From Pseudomonadota bacterium (GTDB lineage: Bacteria > Pseudomonadota > Alphaproteobacteria > Rhizobiales > Segnochrobactraceae), in assembly GCA_023442215.1 (NCBI GenBank), contig JAEZMP010000018.1, positions 1 to 14,251 on the forward strand: a stretch of DNA of 14,251 bases. The letters run 5' to 3'. The position numbers and the translations under genes are program-made. Positions within the stretch are counted from its first letter, which is position 1. Each line of letters starts with the position of its first letter. Below are positions 7,312 to 13,422 of the stretch, one piece after another. Under the pieces are notes generated by a model that was not told the origin of the DNA, ran no database searches, and was given only the letters and a program-made list of their open reading frames with translations.

Positions 7312-7601
7312 CGCAGTCAAGACGTACCGCGCTACGGTCGACGCCAACAAACGGGGGAGCTGTATCAGGTGATTGGTCGCGGCAATGGTGATCGAGCGAC
7401 GCGAGCGCTCTCCGATCGGGCGGGACCATCCAATCGGTAAGAAATCTCTCCAGATCAAGAGGTTGAGCATCCGAAGCGACGACCAGGACCGCGTGCAGGT
7501 CATGGCTTTTGCGCCCGGTCAGGCGCCCGAAATCAAGATACTTACCGCATAGCTGGATGCGCCGCGGCCTTGAACATTCTGTTCCAGACTCGACTTTCCC
7601 T
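7312..7601. other. Gene-less stretch between tetR operator and arsR operator
   Basis: About 290 bases with no gene I can recognise. On the minus strand one frame is free of stops from about 7600 to the TAG at 7297-7295 (102 codons). It has no ATG, GTG or TTG near its beginning; the only ATG is mid-frame, and third positions are less G/C-biased than in neighbouring genes. It may be decayed coding sequence or chance. Another minus-strand frame (7309-7503, 64 codons) shows no known domain. Confidence 0.4.
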
Positions 7602-7627
7602 CATATGTCGAATAGTCTCGACATATG
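7590..7627 (+). promoter_or_regulatory. arsR promoter and palindromic operator overlapping the start codon
   Basis: A perfect inverted repeat, CATATGTCGA-ATAGTC-TCGACATATG (7602-7611 and 7618-7627), ends exactly on the arsR ATG (7625-7627). A weak sigma-70-like promoter, TCGACT (7590-7595), 17 bases, TAGTCT (7613-7618), would place the RNA start near 7625, giving a leaderless message. The palindrome surrounds the proposed -10. The repeat is certain; promoter boxes are an inference. Confidence 0.65.
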
Positions 7628-7969
7628 GAATCAGAGCAGGCCATCCTCGCCTTCGCCGCCCTCGCACAGGCGACACGTCTCGACGTGTTCCGTCTGCTGA
7701 TGAAGCACGAACCGGATGGGCTTCCGGCCGGCGAGATCGCCAGGCACATGGCAATCCCGCACAATACCATGTCGACGCATCTGGCCGTTCTCACCCGCGC
7801 AGGCTTGATCGAAGCCAGACGCCAGAGCCGGTCGATCATCTACCGCGTGAAGCTGGATGCGGTGCGCGATCTAACAGCATTCCTTGTCAAGGAATGCTGT
7901 GGCGGCCATCCGGAAATCTGCGTTCCGCTTGTCGCCGATCTGTCGCCATGCTGCGAGCGCGGACGATAG
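7625..7969 (+). CDS. arsR: ArsR arsenite-responsive repressor of the ars operon
   Basis: A 114-residue ArsR/SmtB winged-helix protein: ALAQATRLDVFRLLMK, then GEIARHMAIPHNTMSTHLAVLTRAGLI. The usual CxC site in the DNA-recognition helix of plasmid R773 ArsR is absent. Instead, cysteines cluster at the C-terminus: Cys91-Cys92, Cys99 and Cys109-Cys110. C-terminal As(III) sites of this kind are known from Acidithiobacillus ferrooxidans ArsR (Cys95, Cys96, Cys102), so arsenite sensing is very likely. The start at 7625 has no Shine-Dalgarno and lies on the operator, but the N-terminus MESEQAILAFAALAQATRL matches the family well. It heads the operon with arsC (44 bases later) and acr3. It dissociates from DNA on As(III) binding and so derepresses the operon. 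Confidence 0.93.
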   Translation: MESEQAILAFAALAQATRLDVFRLLMKHEPDGLPAGEIARHMAIPHNTMSTHLAVLTRAGLIEARRQSRSIIYRVKLDAVRDLTAFLVKECCGGHPEICVPLVADLSPCCERGR

Positions 7970-8013
7970 TACGGCATGGCCAATCTGCATCAGAGCGAGG
8001 CATGAGGCCGATC

Positions 8014-8439
8014 ATGGACGTCATCATCTATCACAATCCCGCTTGCGGCACGTCGCGCAACACCTTGGCGATGATCCGCAATGCTGGCATCGAGCCACAC
8101 GTCATCGAGTACCTTAAGACCCCGCCGACGCGGGCGATGGTCGCACAGCTGATCGCGCGGATGGGTATCTCCGTCCGTGACGTGCTGCGCGAAAAGGGCA
8201 CGCCCTATGCGGAGCTCGGTCTCGGCGATCCGACGCTGACAGACGATCAGCTTCTCGACGCCATGCTGGCGCATCCGATCCTCATCAACCGGCCGATCGT
8301 CGTGAGCCCGCAGGGCGTGAAGCTTTGCCGGCCGTCCGAAGAAGTGCTCGACCTGCTGCCGCCTCAGCGGGCCGAATTCGCCAAGGAAGACGGCGAGTCG
8401 GTGGTCGACGGAGCAGGCCGCCGCGTGGCGGGCACTTGA
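8014..8439 (+). CDS. arsC: ArsC arsenate reductase, glutaredoxin-dependent
   Basis: A 141-residue protein with the length and sequence pattern of the E. coli R773 ArsC family. The motif YHNPACGTSRNTL carries the catalytic Cys11 (Cys12 in R773). Arg59 in VLREKG and the Arg residues in INRPIVV and LCRPSE correspond to the substrate-binding Arg60, Arg94 and Arg107. The enzyme reduces arsenate to arsenite in the cytoplasm using glutathione and glutaredoxin, giving the form that Acr3 exports. An in-frame ATG at 8002 exists, but 8014 is preferred: AGG sits 6 bases before it and the protein then begins MDVIIYHNP like its relatives. It lies second in the operon, with its stop codon forming part of the acr3 ribosome site. 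Confidence 0.95.
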   Translation: MDVIIYHNPACGTSRNTLAMIRNAGIEPHVIEYLKTPPTRAMVAQLIARMGISVRDVLREKGTPYAELGLGDPTLTDDQLLDAMLAHPILINRPIVVSPQGVKLCRPSEEVLDLLPPQRAEFAKEDGESVVDGAGRRVAGT

Positions 8440-8448
8440 GGACCTACC

Positions 8449-9516
8449 ATGTCCACCTTCGAACGCTATCTCACGCTCTGGGTCGCTATCTGCATCGTCG
8501 TCGGCATCGCGCTCGGCCATGTCATGCCCGGCGTCTTCCAGGCTATCGGCGAGGCCGAAGCCGCCAGGGTGAATTTCCCGGTCGCGGCGCTGATCTGGCT
8601 GATGATCGTGCCGATGCTGGTCAAGATCGACTTCGCCGCGCTCGGCCAGGTCCGGGCGCACTGGCGCGGGATTGGCGTCACGCTCTTCGTCAACTGGGCG
8701 GTGAAGCCGTTCTCGATGGCCGCGCTCGGCTGGCTGTTCATCGGCTACCTCTTCCGGCCCTACCTGCCGGCAGACCAGATCGACAGCTATATCGCCGGGC
8801 TCATCATCCTCGCGGCCGCGCCGTGTACGGCCATGGTCTTCGTGTGGTCGAACCTGACGAAAGGCGAACCGCACTTCACGCTGTCGCAGGTCGCGCTCAA
8901 CGACACGATCATGGTGTTCGCCTTCGCGCCGATCGTCGGGCTGCTGCTCGGTCTCTCGGCAATCACTGTGCCGTGGGACACGCTGGTCCTGTCGGTCGCG
9001 CTCTATATCGTCGTGCCGGTGATCGCCGCCCAGCTTCTGCGCCGCCGGATACTCGCCACCGGCGGCGAGGCCGCGCTGAAACGCTTCCTCGACCGGCTCC
9101 AGCCGTTATCGCTTGTCGCGCTGCTGGCCACCCTTGTCCTGCTCTTCGGCTTTCAGGGCGAGCAGATTCTGGCGCAGCCGGTGGTGATCGCGCTGCTGGC
9201 GGTCCCCATCCTGATCCAGGTCTATTTCAACTCGGGGCTCGCCTATCTCCTCAACCGGATCTCCGGCGAGCAGCATTGCGTTGCCGGTCCTTCGGCGCTG
9301 ATCGGAGCGTCCAACTTCTTCGAACTGGCAGTCGCCGCCGCCATCAGCCTGTTCGGCTTCCAGTCCGGCGCCGCGCTCGCCACCGTCGTCGGCGTTCTGA
9401 TCGAGGTTCCGGTGATGCTCTCCGTCGTCTGGATCGTGAACCGCTCCAAGGGCTGGTACGAGCGTGGCCGGGCATCCGAACTGCGGCCGGCCAGAGAGCG
9501 CGACATCAGGCGGTAG
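8449..9516 (+). CDS. acr3: Acr3-type arsenite efflux permease
   Basis: A 355-residue integral membrane protein with about 10 membrane segments, of the ACR3 (bile acid:Na+ symporter-like) family rather than the unrelated ArsB family. Diagnostic features are FPVAALIWLMIVPMLVKID near the start, AAAPCTAMVFVWSNLTKG with the conserved cysteine (Cys126) of the fourth helix, and GASNFFELAVAAA with Glu292. The Cys and Glu are the residues shown to matter for transport in characterised Acr3 proteins. It expels As(III) from the cytoplasm using the proton motive force. The ATG at 8449 is 9 bases after the arsC stop, and TGAGGA, including that stop, serves as its ribosome site, so translation is coupled. 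No arsA, arsD, arsH or MFS-type ars gene follows; the next gene is convergent. Annotation pipelines often label this arsB. Confidence 0.93.
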   Translation: MSTFERYLTLWVAICIVVGIALGHVMPGVFQAIGEAEAARVNFPVAALIWLMIVPMLVKIDFAALGQVRAHWRGIGVTLFVNWAVKPFSMAALGWLFIGYLFRPYLPADQIDSYIAGLIILAAAPCTAMVFVWSNLTKGEPHFTLSQVALNDTIMVFAFAPIVGLLLGLSAITVPWDTLVLSVALYIVVPVIAAQLLRRRILATGGEAALKRFLDRLQPLSLVALLATLVLLFGFQGEQILAQPVVIALLAVPILIQVYFNSGLAYLLNRISGEQHCVAGPSALIGASNFFELAVAAAISLFGFQSGAALATVVGVLIEVPVMLSVVWIVNRSKGWYERGRASELRPARERDIRR

Positions 9517-9667
9517 AGCACGCTCCGGTGAGATGAATTCGTCCAACAGAAACCAAGTCACTCCAGATCCTGACCTTGCGCGTATCCCCTTCACGCGCTC
9601 GATCGGAACGGAATAGGCGCACATCTGACGAGCGTGATCCGGCATCAAAGCCCCAACTTCGCGATGC
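9517..9667. other. Convergent gap between acr3 and LysR gene
   Basis: 151 bases with no recognised gene. A GCGCGT-N9-ACGCGC hairpin lies at 9578-9598 but has no T-run after it, so it is only a possible terminator. Confidence 0.3.
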
Positions 9668-10588
9668 CTATGGCTTGCGGCCACAAACCTCGCGCACGAC
9701 CCCTCGCAGCCAGCGATGGGCTGGATCAGCGTCGAAGCGAGGGTGCCAGGCGAGCGAGATCGCAAGCTCGTCGACCGGCACGGGCAGATCGAAGCTGAGA
9801 AGACCCGCCCTCGCCGGCTCCGTCAGTCGCGCCGGCACCGCCGTCACATGATCGGACATCCGGACGACCGCGAGCGCGTCGGCGAAGTTGGCGACAGCGA
9901 GCGCGACGAAGCGCGTGAGTCCAAGCGTCGCCAACGCCGCGTCGATCGGCCCGGCGAACCGCCCGCGCCGCGAGACCGACACATGCGGGAAGGACGAGAA
10001 GCGCTCGGGCGTTACCCCTACCAGAAGCGGATGATCCGCCCGCACGACACCGACGAAGCGATCGTGAAACAGCGCCTGCACGCGGATCTCCGGCCCCATT
10101 GCGCCGATCACACCGGCATCGGCGTCGATCCGACCGTCGCGCAGTCTCTCGACATCCTCATTGTCCTCATGGACGAAGCGCAGCCGGACGCGGGGAGCCT
10201 GACTAGCGGCGAGTTCGGCCAGCCCCACACCGAAGGTGCCCACGAACCCATCGCTGGCACGAATGACGAACGTGCGCTCCAGTCGCGAGAGATCGAGGTC
10301 GTCATCGCCGCGCACCAGCGCCTCGGCATCTGACACGAGACGGCGCAAACGGTCGCGCAAGGCTTCGGCACGCGGGGTTGGCACCAGTCCGCGCCCGGCT
10401 CGCACCAGCACGGGATCCCCGATCAGGTGCCGGATGCGCGCGAGCTGACGGCTCATCGCCGGCGGGGAGAGGTTCAGCCGCTGTGCCGCACCGACGACGC
10501 TACCTTCCGACAACAGCGCATCGAGCGCGATCAGAAGGTTCATGTCGATAGGCGGCGCGTGACGCCTGACGGCTGGCTTGGCGATCAT
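9668..10588 (-). CDS. LysR-family transcriptional regulator
   Basis: About 306 residues, normal for LysR regulators. The N-terminal winged helix reads MNLLIALDALLSEGSVVGAA, QRLNLSPPAMSRQLARIR, then IGDPVLVRAGRGLVPTPRA. The remaining two-thirds is a LysR substrate-binding domain beginning at FVIRASDGFVGTFG. The sequence belongs to the NodD/PcpR-like branch that begins DMNLL and has PTPRAEAL. The exact start is open: 10588 is chosen (MIAKPAVRRHAPPIDMNLL, with GGAAT about 9 bases upstream); 10606 and 10654 are possible but have no ribosome site. It is divergent from the MFS exporter gene 136 bases away, which is the usual arrangement of a LysR regulator and its target. The inducer is unknown. 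Confidence 0.88.
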   Translation of the reverse strand: MIAKPAVRRHAPPIDMNLLIALDALLSEGSVVGAAQRLNLSPPAMSRQLARIRHLIGDPVLVRAGRGLVPTPRAEALRDRLRRLVSDAEALVRGDDDLDLSRLERTFVIRASDGFVGTFGVGLAELAASQAPRVRLRFVHEDNEDVERLRDGRIDADAGVIGAMGPEIRVQALFHDRFVGVVRADHPLLVGVTPERFSSFPHVSVSRRGRFAGPIDAALATLGLTRFVALAVANFADALAVVRMSDHVTAVPARLTEPARAGLLSFDLPVPVDELAISLAWHPRFDADPAHRWLRGVVREVCGRKP

Positions 10589-10724
10589 GATCGAAGCATT
10601 CCGCATCAGTGCAGAAGGCGCAATCATATAATACAAATAGTGCACTGTATGCATGTGAAAGCGGGCGCTACCGGATGACGACCCTCATGGATTGCGTGAG
10701 GGCAGCTTTCGACAGGACCGCCCC
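10589..10724. promoter_or_regulatory. Divergent LysR/MFS control region
   Basis: This AT-rich island (about 10621-10655) inside GC-rich DNA contains TATAAT at 10627-10632 on the plus strand. It also holds an interrupted inverted repeat, ATACA (10631-10635) and TGTAT (10646-10650), enclosing the palindrome AGTGCACT (10639-10646). This is a plausible LysR binding and shared promoter region. No strong -35 box matches on either strand, which would suit a regulator-activated promoter. It is not a textbook T-N11-A box. Confidence 0.45.
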
Positions 10725-12230
10725 ATGATCCAGCCATCTCGTCTCACCCCATCTCATTTCCCCCCGTCTCACTCCCACGCACCGTCCGATGAGCCCGCGC
10801 GTGCCGGAACGAACCAACACCGTCCGGTCCGTTCCGGCATGGTGCTGGCTGGCCTCTCCCTCGCCATCCTGCTTTCCCAGCTCGGCACGAACATCATCAA
10901 CGTCGCCCTGCCGACGCTGGTGGAGGATCTCGGCGCCGATTTCGGATCGATCCAGTGGGTTGTCGTCAGCTATCTGCTTGTCGTTACCGCACTCATCGTC
11001 GGCGTCGGGCGTTTCGGTGACCAACTCGGCAAGAAGCGGCTCTATCTCTGGGGGCTCGCCATCTTCATGGCCGCATCGGTGTTCTGTGCGCTCTCCACCA
11101 GTCTGCCGCAGTTGATCGCCGGCCGCGCCGGCCAGGGGCTTGGCGGCGCGATTCTGATGGCGCTTTCCTTCGCCTTCGTCGGCGAGGTCTTCCCGAGGGA
11201 TCGGACCGGCTTTGCGATGGGCGTGCTCTCCACGATGGTCTCCCTCGGCATCGCACTTGGGCCGTCGCTCGGTTCGCTGGCGCTCGCCGCCTTCGGCTGG
11301 CAGGCGGTTTTCTGGCTGAACCTGCCCTTCGGCCTGCTCGCCTTCCTGCTGGTCGGCCGCTATCTGCCGCGCGCGGTCGACGCACCGAAGCATCCTGTTT
11401 CGAAGGCCGGCTTCGACTGGCTCGGCACGATCTTCCTCGCCATTACGCTCGGTGCCTATGCGCTGGCCATGACGTTCTCAGGCAAGTTCGGCTTTGCGGC
11501 GCCGCTGGTGCTTCAGCTCGGGGTCGCAGCAGTCGTCGGCCTCGTGCTGTTTCTTGCCGTGCAGGTGAAGGCACGCGCCCCGCTTCTCAAGCTCGCCATG
11601 TTCGGCAATGCGCTTCTTTCCACGAGCATGGCGATGAGCGTGCTGGTCTACGCCGTGATGATGGCGACGTTGGTTCTCGGGCCCTTCTATCTCTCGAAAG
11701 CGCTCGGCCTCGATACCCGTATGGTCGGCCTCGTCATGACGATCGGACCGCTGGCCGCGGCGATCATGGGCGTTCCTGCGGGCACCATCGCCGACCGTAT
11801 CGGCGCCAAGCTCGTCATGGCCTTTGGACTGGCACTCTTCACGCTCGGCGCTTTCGCGATGTCCTGGGTGTCGCTCGACGGCGGGGTCGCGACCTATATC
11901 GCCGCGATCCTGTTCATCAGCATCGGGCTCGCCCTCTTCCAGACGCCGAACAACACCGCCGTTATGGCCGATGCCCGGCCCGAGCAGCGCGGTCTCGTTT
12001 CCGGACTCCTCGCGCTCGCCCGTAATCTCGGGCTGATTACCGGCGCATCGCTGATGGGTGCGCTGTTCGCCAGCGTGGCCGGCGACATGGCGACCACAAA
12101 TGTGGCCACCGCGAATGCGGAGCTTGTGACGAACGGCATGCGCTTTACCTTCCGCATCGCGGCGGTGATGGCAGCGGCGGCGTTCCTGCTTTCCCTCACC
12201 ACATTGCGGGTGCGCCGGAGGCGCGGCTGA
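10725..12230 (+). CDS. DHA2-type MFS drug/efflux transporter
   Basis: A 501-residue protein with about 14 membrane segments after a ~38-residue hydrophilic, Pro/His/Ser-rich N-terminus. MFS motif A is present as GRFGDQLGKKRLYLWG in the loop after the second helix, and the antiporter motif C as IALGPSLGSLALAAFGWQ in the fifth. Helix 1 has LGTNIINVALPTL, the place of the DHA2 motif LDxTIVNVALP, but without its acidic residue. These features indicate a proton-coupled exporter of the EmrB/QacA-like group with unknown substrate. AGGA 8 bases before the ATG at 10725 supports this start over a TTG at 10692. It is divergent from the LysR gene, its likely regulator, and no membrane-fusion partner is seen. 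Confidence 0.88.
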   Translation: MIQPSRLTPSHFPPSHSHAPSDEPARAGTNQHRPVRSGMVLAGLSLAILLSQLGTNIINVALPTLVEDLGADFGSIQWVVVSYLLVVTALIVGVGRFGDQLGKKRLYLWGLAIFMAASVFCALSTSLPQLIAGRAGQGLGGAILMALSFAFVGEVFPRDRTGFAMGVLSTMVSLGIALGPSLGSLALAAFGWQAVFWLNLPFGLLAFLLVGRYLPRAVDAPKHPVSKAGFDWLGTIFLAITLGAYALAMTFSGKFGFAAPLVLQLGVAAVVGLVLFLAVQVKARAPLLKLAMFGNALLSTSMAMSVLVYAVMMATLVLGPFYLSKALGLDTRMVGLVMTIGPLAAAIMGVPAGTIADRIGAKLVMAFGLALFTLGAFAMSWVSLDGGVATYIAAILFISIGLALFQTPNNTAVMADARPEQRGLVSGLLALARNLGLITGASLMGALFASVAGDMATTNVATANAELVTNGMRFTFRIAAVMAAAAFLLSLTTLRVRRRRG

Positions 12231-12317
12231 GCCGCAAGCCGGCCCAGAACACTGGTCCGTCCGCGCATCGGCGGCGCTAATCGGAGCCCGGGGAGAGAAT
12301 GGATCGTCGTCGGCACC
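12231..12317. other. Convergent gap between MFS and RpiR genes
   Basis: 87 bases between converging stops. No gene and no hairpin with a T-run is visible. Confidence 0.3.
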
Positions 12318-13253
12318 TCAGATGAAGCGGGTCGACTTGGTGTATTCGTTCGTCTCCTGCAGCTTGGTGATCGAGCGAGAGAAATTCCGCACGGCGAAGG
12401 CGGAGTAGAGGATGTCCACGATCATGATCTGCGCGATCTTGGAGACCATGGACTCGTGATATTCTGGCCGGCCGAGGGGAACCGAGGTCGACGGCGTGAA
12501 GATTGCGATGTCGGCGTGCTTGACGAGGGGCGAGTCCGGGAACGAGGTGATGCAGATGGTGCGGGCGCCGAGATCGTGCGCGGTCTCCAGCGCACGCACC
12601 ACCGGCTGCGTCCGCCCGGAATTGGAGATGGCGATCGCGGTCACGGTCGGATCGAGCGCAACCGCCGAAATCTGCTGGACGCCCTGATCCTTGAAGAACA
12701 GGCATTTCTTGCCGATCCGCAGGAAGCGCGTCAGGCCATTCTCGACCGCGAGGGTCGACGAGCCCATGGCGAAGAAGGCGAGAAGCTGCGAATTCTCGAT
12801 CGCGTCGACCGCGGCCTTGATCACCGCCGGGTCGATCTGCACGAGCGTCTCGTTCAGGGTGTCGGTCAGGCGGAAGTGAATCTTGCGGATGACGGTCTCG
12901 TGGTCGTCGGATTCGGTGATGTCCTCGTAGACGCGCGCCTGGTCCCCATCTTCCGGCGTCTCCACCGGCGCCTGGGACAGTTCGGTCGCGATCGCGATCT
13001 TCATGTCCTGGAACGACCGGACCCCGATCTCCTTGACGAAGCGCGTGATGGTCGATTGCGAGACCTCGCAGTTGTCCGCGAGATCCGAGATGTGCATCGA
13101 CTTGACCCGGTTGGGAAATTGCACGGTGAACTCGGCAATCCGGCGCAGCGCGGGATTGAAGTAAGGCATCCGCCGACGGATCGTGGAGATCAGCGTCCCT
13201 CCCTGCTCCGTCGCCGGAACCCTCATGCCGGCCTCGCCCGCTCGCTCACCCAT
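12318..13253 (-). CDS. RpiR-family regulator with SIS domain
   Basis: A protein of about 311 residues (331 if started at 13313). The N-terminal HTH_6 domain includes RIAEFTVQFPNRVKSMHISD, then LADNCEVSQSTITRFVKEIG. The second half is a sugar-isomerase (SIS) domain with AFFAMGSSTLAVENGLTRF and the phosphosugar-loop-like IAISNSGRTQPVVRAL, which binds a sugar phosphate as effector. RpiR proteins control sugar, polyol or amino-sugar catabolism as repressors or activators. Starts at 13313, 13253 and 13226 are all possible; 13253 has AGGA 8 bases upstream, whereas 13313 has AGG touching the ATG. The gene is divergent from the sugar-binding protein gene and very probably regulates that operon, with the two palindromes in between as its sites. 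The sugar is not identifiable. Confidence 0.9.
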   Translation of the reverse strand: MGERAGEAGMRVPATEQGGTLISTIRRRMPYFNPALRRIAEFTVQFPNRVKSMHISDLADNCEVSQSTITRFVKEIGVRSFQDMKIAIATELSQAPVETPEDGDQARVYEDITESDDHETVIRKIHFRLTDTLNETLVQIDPAVIKAAVDAIENSQLLAFFAMGSSTLAVENGLTRFLRIGKKCLFFKDQGVQQISAVALDPTVTAIAISNSGRTQPVVRALETAHDLGARTICITSFPDSPLVKHADIAIFTPSTSVPLGRPEYHESMVSKIAQIMIVDILYSAFAVRNFSRSITKLQETNEYTKSTRFI

Positions 13254-13321
13254 TGCAGCCGTCCTGTCTGGCGGGCGCTCCGCGCCGGCCTTCCCTTCGC
13301 ATCTGCCTGCCATCCTATTGA

Positions 13322-13379
13322 GAATTTATTTCGATGTTAGGTTTGACAGAATAAAATTCATTTTCTATGCTCCCATCAA
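13322..13379. promoter_or_regulatory. Divergent promoters and RpiR-type operators of the sugar-uptake operon
   Basis: Plus strand: TTGACA (13343-13348), 17 bases, TATGCT (13366-13371) is a near-consensus sigma-70 promoter for the binding-protein gene. Within its spacer lies GAAT-AAA-ATTC (13349-13359). A second similar palindrome, GAA-TTTAT-TTC, is at 13322-13332, centred 27 bases away. A possible minus-strand promoter for the regulator is TTGATG (13379-13374), 17 bases, TTTTAT (13356-13351). The sites are read directly; RpiR as the binder is inferred. Confidence 0.7.
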
Positions 13380-13422
13380 CATCGCACCCGGACACCGGGG
13401 CAGCTCGAAGGGGAGAGAAACC

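Noticed and set aside
7309..7503. Small minus-strand 64-codon frame as an insertion-sequence transposase remnant
   Set aside because: I could not match it to any transposase motif, and no terminal repeats or target duplication are visible.
8325..9536. Plus-strand 403-codon frame overlapping acr3
   Set aside because: Arg/Ala-rich out-of-frame translation of arsC and acr3; the acr3 frame has conserved motifs and a proper ribosome site.
9578..9598. GCGCGT-N9-ACGCGC hairpin as acr3 terminator
   Set aside because: Short stem, long loop and no T-run after it.
12456..13340. 294-codon plus-strand frame opposite the RpiR gene
   Set aside because: Arg/Asp-rich mirror of the RpiR codons without a domain or ribosome site.
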